Assembly: GCF_000331995.1 (NCBI RefSeq) | Contig: NC_020134.1 | Location: 1 to 64,000, forward strand | Length of the DNA stretch: 64,000 bases | From: Thermoclostridium stercorarium subsp. stercorarium DSM 8532 | Lineage (GTDB): Bacteria; Bacillota; Clostridia; DSM-8532 | Direction of reading: 5' to 3' | Shown here: positions 53,571 to 61,844 of the stretch, one piece after another | Layout: each line of letters begins with the position of its first letter | Numbering within the stretch: the first letter of the stretch is position 1 | Made by a program: the position numbers and the translations under genes | Notes under the pieces: model-generated | Seen by the model: only the letters and a program-made list of their open reading frames with translations | Databases searched by the model: none | Told to the model about the DNA's origin: nothing

Positions 53571-54158
53571 ATGAGGGAAACTTTGAGCGATAAAGTGTAC
53601 AGGGCGATAAAAGATGATATAAACAATTTCAGGTTAAACCCGGACGAGTTTATCGTGGAACGGGAAATGGCGGAGCGTTATGGCGTAAGCAAGGCTCCGG
53701 TGCGCGAAGCGCTTCACCGTTTATGCAGGGAAGGGCGCCTTATAAGCTATCCGAGAAAAGGCTATCTTATTGTTTCGCTGAATGAAATGGAATTTTACCA
53801 AACCCAGCAACTGCGTTTAATTAACGAAGGGTTTGCTGTGAGAATCCTCGTGAGGGAGGCCGGCCCTGAAGATATAAAAATACTCAGGGCGATGGCTGAT
53901 AAAAGTGACTGTGTGTCAAACACCGAATTTCACTGTAAAATGGCCGAACTTACGGGAAATAAATTTTTAAGGGACATTGTAGCAAATCTTCTTGATATTT
54001 CAACGCGTACCCTTAACTTAAAAAACCGTTTAAACGGCAGTAATCTGAAAACCTATCATCTCGAAATTGTTGACGCGATTGAAGCCCGTGACGAAGAAAA
54101 GGCCCTTAAATTTCTGGAGATGGATTTGAAACTCGGAAACTCAAGTTTTGGAAAATAA
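53571..54158 (+). CDS. GntR-family transcriptional regulator (FadR-like), copy 2
   Basis: The 195-aa protein has the winged-helix motif SDKVYRAIKDDINNFRLNPDE then ERYGVSKAPVREALHRLCREG, and an FCD domain with FHCKMAELTGNKFLRDIVANLL. The FCD metal ligands in the usual DxxxH/H pattern are only partly evident. It lies directly upstream of the malY-opp genes, with the 54185 promoter in between, so it is the best candidate regulator. ATG 53571 follows GGGTGG. Confidence 0.82.
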   Translation: MRETLSDKVYRAIKDDINNFRLNPDEFIVEREMAERYGVSKAPVREALHRLCREGRLISYPRKGYLIVSLNEMEFYQTQQLRLINEGFAVRILVREAGPEDIKILRAMADKSDCVSNTEFHCKMAELTGNKFLRDIVANLLDISTRTLNLKNRLNGSNLKTYHLEIVDAIEARDEEKALKFLEMDLKLGNSSFGK

Positions 54159-54184
54159 TCTTTCAGATTTTCTTAAAAAGTGCA

Positions 54185-54214
54185 TTGACAATTAATCGGT
54201 TGGAACAATATAAT
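54185..54214 (+). promoter_or_regulatory. Promoter of the malY-opp cluster
   Basis: A perfect TTGACA at 54185-54190 and a perfect TATAAT at 54209-54214, spacer 18 bases. Start about 54221; 54 bases of leader before GTG 54275. Confidence 0.78.
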
Positions 54215-54274
54215 GTAACTAATTAACTCACTGAAATGTTCAGTAAATAATCCAGAAAAGAGGCAGCGTTTAAA

Positions 54275-55447
54275 GTGAGGAATTTCGACTTTGAAACATT
54301 GGCTGATGCACAGGACGTTGATTTAGGCACTGACTATAATCCTGATTTAATTGTTTTGTCAGGGGCGCAGTTACATTTGAAAACAGCCCCGTGCGTGATA
54401 GAGGCTCTTATAAAAAGAGCTGCGTCGGGGCTTTACGGATGGACGGCTTCGGATCGTCCGGCTTATATAAATGCCGTTAAAAACTGGATGAAAGAAGTAA
54501 GGGCTTATGAAATAAAAAAAGAGTGGATAGTTCCTTCCTATGGGACACTGAAAGCAATAAGCACATCGATAAGGGCTTTTACGGATGAAAATGACGGTAT
54601 AATTGTGCAGCCGCCCGTTTATGTGCTGTACAGCCGCGTAATAACTAATGCAAGGCGCAGGATTGTCTATAATCCGTTGATATACAGGAACGGTTATTAT
54701 GAAATGGACTTTGAAAACCTCGAATATTTAATGGCCAGGCCTGAAAACAAAATGATGATACTTTGCAATCCTCATAACCCGATTATGGATATCTGGGAAG
54801 AGGAGGAACTGAAAACGGTAGCCAGGCTTGCGAAGAAATACAATGTGTTGGTTGTGGCTGACGAAATCTATGCGGAACATGTATTTTACGGAAACAGGGT
54901 TACACCTTATTCCACAATACCCGAAGCGGCGGATAATTGTATTGTATGTACGTCAATCGGAAAATCCTTCAATTTTACCGGGACAAGCCATTCCAACATA
55001 ATAATTCCCAATGAGGAAATTCGCAAAAAATACGTCACTCAAAGGGATGCCGAACACTACGGAAGCCTGGATCCGTTCATGTATACCGCCGTTGTCGCCG
55101 CTTATTCCAGGGAGGGCAAGGAATGGATCGACGCCTTGATAAATTTTGTCACTGAAAACATAGAAAAAGTTAAGGATTTTTTCAGCAGATATTTGCCCGA
55201 CGTGACAATATGCAGGCACAGGGCCGGGACTCTTTTGTGGGCTGACTTTAACAAACTTGGCCTTACCGAGGAGCAGCTTCACGATTTCTTAACCAATGAC
55301 GCCGGAATTTTAATGGATCGCGGCAGTCAATACGGCCCGGGGGGCGAGGGGTTTTGCCGTTTTCAGGTCGGCATACCGCGCAGTGAACTTGAAACTGCCC
55401 TGGAAAGGCTTCTGGAAGCAGGAAAAAGGCGCGGTATTATTAAGTAA
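54275..55447 (+). CDS. MalY/PatB-family PLP enzyme, probable C-S beta-lyase
   Basis: The 390-aa fold-type I aminotransferase has the MalY/PatB motifs YGWTASDRPAYINAVKNW, MMILCNPHNPIMDIW, VVADEIYAEHVF, and SIGKSFNFTG with the PLP Lys at residue 230. It ends with FCRFQVGIPRSELETALERL, where the substrate Arg usually lies. PatB enzymes cleave cystathionine, cysteine or cysteine S-conjugates, releasing a thiol, ammonia and pyruvate by way of 2-aminoacrylate. GTG 54275 with AAAAGAGG 11 bases upstream is slightly long spaced. The Opp genes follow in the same direction. Confidence 0.85.
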   Translation: MRNFDFETLADAQDVDLGTDYNPDLIVLSGAQLHLKTAPCVIEALIKRAASGLYGWTASDRPAYINAVKNWMKEVRAYEIKKEWIVPSYGTLKAISTSIRAFTDENDGIIVQPPVYVLYSRVITNARRRIVYNPLIYRNGYYEMDFENLEYLMARPENKMMILCNPHNPIMDIWEEEELKTVARLAKKYNVLVVADEIYAEHVFYGNRVTPYSTIPEAADNCIVCTSIGKSFNFTGTSHSNIIIPNEEIRKKYVTQRDAEHYGSLDPFMYTAVVAAYSREGKEWIDALINFVTENIEKVKDFFSRYLPDVTICRHRAGTLLWADFNKLGLTEEQLHDFLTNDAGILMDRGSQYGPGGEGFCRFQVGIPRSELETALERLLEAGKRRGIIK

Positions 55448-55550
55448 TATCGGGGTTGTAAAGCGCTTCCTGACTATGCCGTTATTTAAGGATTTGTGCC
55501 GGTATGCAGGGAAGCTCAATATATCCGGAGTATTGTAAGGAGGAGAGAAA

Positions 55551-57251
55551 ATGATAAGAAAGCTGTCCGCATTATTTTTGGTACTTGCCGTTATTTGTGG
55601 TGTCCTTGCCGGTTGTACCACCACGGGGAATAAAAAAGATTCCGGGGGTGTAAAAACCGAAACCGGTGCTATCGAAGGAGAAAAGGACGCTTCTTCAACC
55701 GAATCACGGCTGGCGGATGAGCAGATTCTTACTTTTGTCGGACATAATGATATGATTACCCTTGACGTAAGTCTGATGAACGACGAGATGTCTGCGCTGG
55801 TTATGTACGCTGTAAATGAAGCGCTTATACGTTACAGCAAAGGGAAAATAATCCCGGGTATTGCCGAGAGGTATGAAGTTTCGGATGACGGCACTGTTTA
55901 CACATTCCATTTGCACGATGCGAAATGGTCCGACGGTGAGCCTGTAACGGCTTATGATTTCGAGTATGCGTATCTGCGTCTTCTGAGTCCTGACACCGGC
56001 TCTTCCCAGATTGAATCCTTCAGTTCGGTGTTGAATGCAATGGCATATGCCAACGGTGAGATAACCGATCCGTCTGAGGTTGGTATTAAGGCCGCAGATG
56101 AAAAAACGCTGGTTATTACCCTTGCCAAACCCGATCCATTTTTCCTTGAGGAAATGGCACAGGGGATAAATTTCTATCCCATCCGGAAGGATTATGTGGA
56201 AAAGTACGGGAAAAATTACGGTTCAAGTCCTGAAACCTTTATCGGATGCGGGCCTTTTGTTCTTACGGAATGGTCTCAGGGGTCGAAAATCGTTATGGAG
56301 AAGAACCCCCTGTACTGGGATGCAGACAATATAGTTCTTGAAAAAGTGGTTGAGTATATTGTCGGTGATGAAAACACCCGTGTCGGCATGTATGACCTGG
56401 GTGAAGTCGACGGTATCTACAGTATTTCCGCCGTTCAGACGGTAAAATACAGCGGCGAGTACGGAACCCGCGCAGGAGGCACGCTGCAGCATCTGGTGTT
56501 CATGTCTAAGGAAGGGGCTGTGCTGTCGAACAAAAACCTTCGTCTGGCATTAAGCTATGCAATAGATCGTGAATCCATCGTAAAAGCGATATCACCGCCG
56601 GGAACCGTTGTCGCAGACAGCATGATTGATCCCGAAATATCTTTGAACGGTGAATCAATAATTGAAAAGTATCCTGCTTCCAGTCATGTTCCGCCGAACG
56701 GAGATCCCGAAAAGGCAAAGGAATATCTGAATGCTGCTTTGTCAGAAATGGGCCTTTCTTCACCTTCGGAGCTTCCGGAAATAAATTACGTATGTCTGGA
56801 TTCCCCGACCCACAGAGCATATGCCGAGGCCCTTCAGGCACAGTGGAAAGATGTGCTGGGAGTGAATGTAAACATCAATATCATGCCCGTGCCGCAGGCC
56901 ATTGGAAGCCTTCTGGCCGGCGAGTTTGACATATTCCTTAACGGTATGAGCACCGGAGTGTCTCCCGATACGCTTCTGGACAATTATACAAAAGACAATC
57001 CGAACAACTACGCCAAATGGTCCAATGACAAATATACCGAGCTGATGAATGCTTCAACAAATGCAGATAGCCTTGAAGAACGTTTTACCAAGCTGCAGCA
57101 GGCTCACCAGCTGATTTTGGACGAATGCCCCGTTGCGCCGCTGTGGCTACCGGGCACGGCATACCTGTTTAGAGATTATGTAGACGGACTCTATTACGGG
57201 CGTGAGACGGGTTCAATAGAATTTATATATGCAAGGATTTTGGCTCATTAA
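55551..57251 (+). CDS. Oligopeptide/dipeptide ABC transporter substrate-binding lipoprotein
   Basis: The 566-aa protein has lipoprotein signal MIRKLSALFLVLAVICGVLA with Cys at residue 22. It then has the SBP_bac_5 signatures YTFHLHDAKWSDGEPVTAYDFEYAYLR, FIGCGPFVLTEWSQGSKIVMEKNPLYW and RLALSYAIDRESIVKAI. These are characteristic of OppA/DppA, which deliver peptides to the membrane permeases. No specific ligand can be assigned. ATG 55551 follows AAGGAGGAG. It is separated from the first permease by 217 bases with two large hairpins. Confidence 0.9.
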   Translation: MIRKLSALFLVLAVICGVLAGCTTTGNKKDSGGVKTETGAIEGEKDASSTESRLADEQILTFVGHNDMITLDVSLMNDEMSALVMYAVNEALIRYSKGKIIPGIAERYEVSDDGTVYTFHLHDAKWSDGEPVTAYDFEYAYLRLLSPDTGSSQIESFSSVLNAMAYANGEITDPSEVGIKAADEKTLVITLAKPDPFFLEEMAQGINFYPIRKDYVEKYGKNYGSSPETFIGCGPFVLTEWSQGSKIVMEKNPLYWDADNIVLEKVVEYIVGDENTRVGMYDLGEVDGIYSISAVQTVKYSGEYGTRAGGTLQHLVFMSKEGAVLSNKNLRLALSYAIDRESIVKAISPPGTVVADSMIDPEISLNGESIIEKYPASSHVPPNGDPEKAKEYLNAALSEMGLSSPSELPEINYVCLDSPTHRAYAEALQAQWKDVLGVNVNINIMPVPQAIGSLLAGEFDIFLNGMSTGVSPDTLLDNYTKDNPNNYAKWSNDKYTELMNASTNADSLEERFTKLQQAHQLILDECPVAPLWLPGTAYLFRDYVDGLYYGRETGSIEFIYARILAH

Positions 57252-57287
57252 AATTTTAAATAATGTTGCTTTTTAACAGGGGGGGAA

Positions 57288-57338
57288 TGGCAAATTAAGC
57301 CCGGAGCCTGTGTCAGGGCTCTGGGCGACAATTTGCCA
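57288..57338 (+). promoter_or_regulatory. Large intercistronic hairpin after the binding-protein gene
   Basis: Outer arms TGGCAAATT at 57288-57296 and AATTTGCCA at 57330-57338 enclose an inner 10-bp stem, GCCCGGAGCC at 57299-57308 with GGCTCTGGGC at 57317-57326. No T-run follows. Such hairpins often protect the binding-protein message from decay and give it an excess over the permeases. Confidence 0.6.
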
Positions 57339-57372
57339 TAAAAATCATTTGAATTTCATCAAATGGGGGTCT

Positions 57373-57427
57373 ATTATAACAGATAAGAAAACTGAAAAGG
57401 CAAATCAGTTTTTTCATCTGTTATAAT
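57373..57427 (+). promoter_or_regulatory. Nested hairpin before the permease genes
   Basis: ATTATAACAGAT at 57373-57384 pairs with ATCTGTTATAAT at 57416-57427. Inside it AAACTG at 57389-57394 and CAGTTT at 57406-57411 form a second stem followed by a T-run, which on its own resembles a weak terminator. The alternative folds suggest partial termination or processing between the binding protein and the permeases. Confidence 0.45.
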
Positions 57428-57468
57428 CTGAATTTCCTTAAAATGTAATTAAACAGAAGGGACTTAAA

Positions 57469-58389
57469 ATGGTAAAGTACATAATTAAACGGTTAATCAT
57501 TTCAATACTGACAATATGGCTCCTCGCAACAATAACTTTTTTTCTTTTGCGCGTGCTGCCCGGTAACCCGTTTCAGACCGAAAAGCTTATATCCGTTGAA
57601 GTGCAGGAACGAATGATGGCTTATTACGGCCTGGACAGGCCGTTGATAGAACAGTACTTTACCTATATGAAAAACTTGCTTCGCGGAAATATGGGTTATT
57701 CGCTGAAATATACAAACCGCACGGTAAACAGCATAATCGCGTCCACTTTCCCCGTTTCCGCCGAACTCGGACTTAGGGCTCTTGCCGTGGCATTGCCCTT
57801 GGGGCTTGCGTTGGGAGTGGCGTCGGCGCGGAAACGCGGAAAGGCCGTGGATTACGCATGCGTGGTCGTAGCCGTAATCGGGGTTTCGATACCCAGCTTC
57901 ATTATGGGATCTTTTCTACAGTATATTTTCGCAATAAGGCTTAAAATCCTGCCGGTTTCACAATGGGAATCAACAGCGCATACAATTCTGCCGACGGCGG
58001 CGCTGGCGCTGTCGCTTATGGCGACACTGACCCGTGTTATGCGCGCCAGCATGCTTGAAGTGGTAATGCAGGACTATATAAAAACAGCAAAGGCTAAAGG
58101 ACTGAGTGAAGGAAAGATTGTCTGGAGCCACCAGATTAGGAATGCGATGATCCCTGTTTTAACAATGCTTGGCCCAATGGTTGCGAGCGTGCTGATGGGA
58201 ACGTTTGTTATAGAAAAAATATTTGCCATTCCGGGGCTTGGCCAGCATTTTGTCAACTCAATTACAGGGCTGGATTATACTATGACAATGGGTTTGACGG
58301 TATTTTACGGAACTTTTCTTGTGTTTGCAAACTTCATTGTTGATCTTGTCTATGGAATTGTAGATCCCCGGATTAGGATTACCAAATAG
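57469..58389 (+). CDS. Peptide ABC transporter permease, OppB/DppB type
   Basis: The 306-aa protein starts MVKYIIKRLIISILTIWLLATITFFLLRVLPGNPF-like with the family PGNPF motif and has six membrane helices. The EAA loop is DYIKTAKAKGLSEGKIVWSHQIRNAMIPVL, and YGIVDPRIRI ends the protein. It pairs with the OppC protein, whose gene starts 12 bases after its stop. Confidence 0.92.
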   Translation: MVKYIIKRLIISILTIWLLATITFFLLRVLPGNPFQTEKLISVEVQERMMAYYGLDRPLIEQYFTYMKNLLRGNMGYSLKYTNRTVNSIIASTFPVSAELGLRALAVALPLGLALGVASARKRGKAVDYACVVVAVIGVSIPSFIMGSFLQYIFAIRLKILPVSQWESTAHTILPTAALALSLMATLTRVMRASMLEVVMQDYIKTAKAKGLSEGKIVWSHQIRNAMIPVLTMLGPMVASVLMGTFVIEKIFAIPGLGQHFVNSITGLDYTMTMGLTVFYGTFLVFANFIVDLVYGIVDPRIRITK

Positions 58390-58401
58390 AAGGAGGCAAA
58401 T

Positions 58402-59334
58402 ATGAGTAACAACATATCGGTTAATCTGCCGGAAGATGCCTTTATACATATAGATACAACTCAAAGGCAAAGCGAAATCATTACGCGGCCGGGTATTACG
58501 TTTTGGGCCGACGCACGCCGCAGGTTATTCAGAAACAGGGTTGCGATGACCGGCCTTGCGGTTATTGTTATTATAACATTGCTGGCCATATTTGTTCCCA
58601 TTTTTTCGGAATATACATATGACAAGCAGGATCTTTCCAATACCAACGCACCGCCGTCGCTGAAGCACCCCTTTGGTACTGATTCTCACGGGCGTGACCT
58701 GTGGGTTCGTGTATGGGTGGGTGCAAGGGTATCACTGGCGGTCGGAATTTTCGGTTCAATAATACCGGGGATTATAGGTGTCATAATCGGCGGAATTTCC
58801 GGGTACTTCGGCGGAAAAGTCGACATGATTATAATGCGGTTTATAGATATAGTAATGTGCGTGCCTAATATGATTTACATTATCCTTATAACCATATATA
58901 TAGGCACAGGGCCGGTTGCAATGGTTATAGCATTTGCATTAACGGGCTGGATGGGTATCGCAAGGAATGTTCGCGGCATGATACTTCAGCTGAAGGAACA
59001 GGAGTTTGTCCTGGCATCCCGTGCTCTCGGCGCATCGCCGGCAAGGCTTATTTTTCAGCATCTGATACCTAACACCCTTGGAATTGTTGTGGTAAGCATG
59101 ACTATGGGCGTACCTTCTGCTATATTCCAGGAAGCCTTTTTAAGTTTTATCGGCCTTGGAATATCGCCGCCCATTCCAAGCTGGGGACAGCTTGCCAATT
59201 TAGGGATTTCTGTGTTCCGCATATATCCTTACCAGCTTTTGATACCTGCGGCTTTAATATCAGTTACGATGCTGTCTTTCAATCTTTTCGGCGACGGGTT
59301 GAGAGACGCCCTGGATCCGAAGCTGCGTATGTAG
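58402..59334 (+). CDS. Peptide ABC transporter permease, OppC/DppC type
   Basis: The 310-aa protein has an N-terminal cytoplasmic segment, then the OppC motifs HPFGTDSHGRDLWVRVWVGARVSLAVG and EFVLASRALGASPARLIFQHLIPN (EAA loop), with LFGDGLRDALDPKLR at the end. It forms the transport channel together with the OppB homologue. AGGAGGC precedes ATG 58402. The ATPase genes follow directly. Confidence 0.92.
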   Translation: MSNNISVNLPEDAFIHIDTTQRQSEIITRPGITFWADARRRLFRNRVAMTGLAVIVIITLLAIFVPIFSEYTYDKQDLSNTNAPPSLKHPFGTDSHGRDLWVRVWVGARVSLAVGIFGSIIPGIIGVIIGGISGYFGGKVDMIIMRFIDIVMCVPNMIYIILITIYIGTGPVAMVIAFALTGWMGIARNVRGMILQLKEQEFVLASRALGASPARLIFQHLIPNTLGIVVVSMTMGVPSAIFQEAFLSFIGLGISPPIPSWGQLANLGISVFRIYPYQLLIPAALISVTMLSFNLFGDGLRDALDPKLRM

Positions 59335-59352
59335 AAAGGAGTATTTGCAGTT

Positions 59353-60393
59353 ATGAAGGAAAGAATCTTGGAAATAAAGGATTTGTATTTTTCCTTTGAT
59401 ACATATGCAGGAGAGGTCCAGGCGGTAAGGGGTGTTTCGCTGTATGTGAACAGGGGTGAAACCCTGGCCATTGTCGGAGAGTCGGGCTGTGGCAAGAGCG
59501 TTACATGTCAGAGCGTTATGAAGCTGATTCCCACACCCCCGGGCAGGTATAAAAGCGGGGATATTTATTATTGCGGTGAAAATATAACCAACTACTCCGA
59601 AAAGCAGATGCAAAAGCTCAGGGGCCGCGAAATGTCGATGATTTTTCAGGATCCCATGACAAGCCTTAATCCGACGATGCGCATAGGAAGACAAATAGAG
59701 GAAGGAATTCTCAAACACGAGAAAATATCCAGAACCGAAGCGAAACAAAGGGCAGTTCAAATGCTTAGGAAAGTGGGCATTCCCGATCCCGAAAAGAGCT
59801 GCAGGAGATATCCCCATGAGTTCTCGGGAGGAATGCGCCAGCGTGTTATGATTGCAATGGCGCTGGTGTGCAATCCGAAGATTCTGTTCGCCGACGAACC
59901 GACAACCGCCCTTGATGTTACAACACAGGCACAAATTCTGGAGTTGATTAACGGGTTAAAAAAAGAACTTGGGACATCAGTGGTTATAATAACCCATGAC
60001 CTGGGTGTTGTTGCCCGCACTGCCGAACGCATTGCCGTAATGTACGCGGGAAAGGTGGTTGAAACGGGTTTTGCGCGGGATATTTTTTATAATCCGATGC
60101 ATCCGTATACATCGGGATTACTGGAAAGCATGCCGTCGGGCAACGGAAACGGAAAAACCTTGACATCAATCCCCGGTTCCCCGCCCGATCTGTTTGCACC
60201 GCCCGAAGGATGCGCCTTTGCCCCACGGTGCAGGTACTGCATGAAAATCTGTACCGAGATGCAGCCCGAAATCACCGATCTGGGCAACGGCCGAAGTGTT
60301 TCATGCTGGCTTATGCATCCTAAGGCGCCGAAATATAAACTGCCCGGAAGAAAGAGAAAACTTGATACGCCGGACTTAAAGGAGGATTTGTAA
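59353..60393 (+). CDS. Peptide ABC transporter ATP-binding protein, OppD/DppD type
   Basis: The 346-aa ATPase has Walker A GESGCGKSVT, Q-loop FQDPMTSLNP, signature FSGGMRQR, Walker B LFADEPTTALD, and the H-loop ITHDLG. The C-terminal oligopeptide region with a Cys motif (CAFAPRCRYCMKIC) marks it as the OppD type. AGAAAGGAG lies upstream of ATG 59353; it is 18 bases from the OppC stop and immediately before the OppF gene. Confidence 0.93.
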   Translation: MKERILEIKDLYFSFDTYAGEVQAVRGVSLYVNRGETLAIVGESGCGKSVTCQSVMKLIPTPPGRYKSGDIYYCGENITNYSEKQMQKLRGREMSMIFQDPMTSLNPTMRIGRQIEEGILKHEKISRTEAKQRAVQMLRKVGIPDPEKSCRRYPHEFSGGMRQRVMIAMALVCNPKILFADEPTTALDVTTQAQILELINGLKKELGTSVVIITHDLGVVARTAERIAVMYAGKVVETGFARDIFYNPMHPYTSGLLESMPSGNGNGKTLTSIPGSPPDLFAPPEGCAFAPRCRYCMKICTEMQPEITDLGNGRSVSCWLMHPKAPKYKLPGRKRKLDTPDLKEDL

Positions 60394-61359
60394 GTGTCGG
60401 GGCATTTGCTTGAAGTAAAGGGATTAAAAAAATATTTCCGCGTGGGGCGAAATCAGTGGCTGCATGCCGTTGATGACGTGAGTTTTTACGTGGATGAGGG
60501 AAGGACCTTTGGTCTGGTGGGAGAATCAGGCTGTGGCAAAACCACCGTCGGGAGAACCATTATCAGGCTTTATGAAGCAGATGCGGGGCAGGTTTTGTTT
60601 GAAGGTGTCGATGTCCATAAATTAAAGGGAAAGGAATACAAACAGTTTACAAGAAAAATCCAGATGATTTTCCAGGACCCGTACGCAAGCCTGGATCCGA
60701 GGAAAACCGTTGGTGCGATAGTGGGAGAGGGCCTGAAAATACACAAACTGTGCAGAACAAGACAGGAATATACCGAGCGCGTTTATGAACTGCTGGAAAC
60801 TGTCGGACTGTCGAGAGAGCATGCCAGCCGTTTTCCTCATGAGTTTTCGGGAGGTCAGCGCCAGCGGGTGGGTATTGCCCGTGCATTGGCCGTGAATCCG
60901 AAATTCGTTATTTGCGATGAGGCGATTTCGGCGCTGGATGTTTCAATACAGGCGCAGATAATAAATTTGCTTATAGAACTTCAGGAAAAATTCGGGCTGA
61001 CGTATTTATTTATCGCCCATGATCTGAACGTGGTAAGGCATATTTGTGACGATACCGCGGTTATGTATCTGGGGCAGATAGTTGAAATGGCCGCAACCGG
61101 TGAACTTTTTAACAACCCGATGCATCCTTACACCGTAGGCCTGCTTGCGGCGGCGCCGGAGCCCGATCCGGACTATGAAAAAAGCCGTCCGCACATGCTT
61201 ATGTCCGGTGAGGTTCCAAGTCCGATAAATCCTCCGCCCGGATGCAGGTTTGTATCCCGCTGCCCGTATGCCATGCCCAAATGCGCTGAAAAAACCCCGA
61301 AACTTACGGATATCGGTAATAAACACTATGTAGCATGTTTCAAGGCACAGGAGGGATGA
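60394..61359 (+). CDS. Peptide ABC transporter ATP-binding protein, OppF/DppF type
   Basis: The 321-aa ATPase has the OppF-type start HLLEVKGLKKYFRVG, Walker A GESGCGKTTV, signature FSGGQRQR, Walker B VICDEAISALDVS, IAHDLN, and a C-terminal Cys-rich motif CRFVSRCPYAMPKC. The start is GTG 60394 immediately after the OppD stop, with AAGGAGG at the end of the OppD gene. With OppD it powers the permease pair. RidA begins three bases beyond its stop. Confidence 0.92.
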   Translation: MSGHLLEVKGLKKYFRVGRNQWLHAVDDVSFYVDEGRTFGLVGESGCGKTTVGRTIIRLYEADAGQVLFEGVDVHKLKGKEYKQFTRKIQMIFQDPYASLDPRKTVGAIVGEGLKIHKLCRTRQEYTERVYELLETVGLSREHASRFPHEFSGGQRQRVGIARALAVNPKFVICDEAISALDVSIQAQIINLLIELQEKFGLTYLFIAHDLNVVRHICDDTAVMYLGQIVEMAATGELFNNPMHPYTVGLLAAAPEPDPDYEKSRPHMLMSGEVPSPINPPPGCRFVSRCPYAMPKCAEKTPKLTDIGNKHYVACFKAQEG

Positions 61360-61362
61360 AAT

Positions 61363-61824
61363 TTGAGAATTGAAAACAAAATCCGGGAACTTGGATATAA
61401 CCTTCCCGAATCCTCGCCTGCCGGAGGAATATATACACCGGTGAGAAGAGTAGGAAACGTGCTCTATGTTTCAGGGCAAATACCCTGGCTGAACGGAGAG
61501 GTTAAATACACCGGTAAAGTGGGGACGGAACGGAATATCGAATATGCCCAGGAGGCAGCACGGCTGTGTATATTAAATATGCTGGCTGCGATTAGAAATG
61601 CAGTAGGCGACTTGGATAAAATCAGGCAGATAGTGAAACTTACCGTTATGGTCAGCAGTGAACCGGGTTTTGACAAACAGCATATAGTTGCCAATGCTGC
61701 GTCCCAGTTACTGGTGAACATATTCGGGCAGGAAGGATGTGCCGCGAGGACCGCAATAGGCGTAAACCAGCTGCCTTTGAATGTCCCTGTTGAAATAGAA
61801 GGGATTGTTGAAGTGGAAGAATAA
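61363..61824 (+). CDS. RidA family protein, copy 2
   Basis: The 153-aa protein is close to copy 1 at 37693 (about three-quarters identical by eye) and has the same motifs RRVGNVLYVSGQIPW and CILNMLAAIRNAVGDLDKI. It starts at TTG 61363, three bases after the OppF stop, with GGAGGG upstream. A canonical RidA in this position could consume 2-aminoacrylate released by the MalY/PatB-like lyase, but this long subgroup has NQLPLN where RidA has its catalytic Arg, so activity is uncertain. Confidence 0.85.
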   Translation: MRIENKIRELGYNLPESSPAGGIYTPVRRVGNVLYVSGQIPWLNGEVKYTGKVGTERNIEYAQEAARLCILNMLAAIRNAVGDLDKIRQIVKLTVMVSSEPGFDKQHIVANAASQLLVNIFGQEGCAARTAIGVNQLPLNVPVEIEGIVEVEE

Positions 61825-61844
61825 TTTTTGCAGGAGGTAAGCAA

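Noticed and set aside
59260-59934. 224-aa frame opposite the OppD gene
   Set aside because: Shadow of a clear ABC ATPase; no motif on the minus strand.
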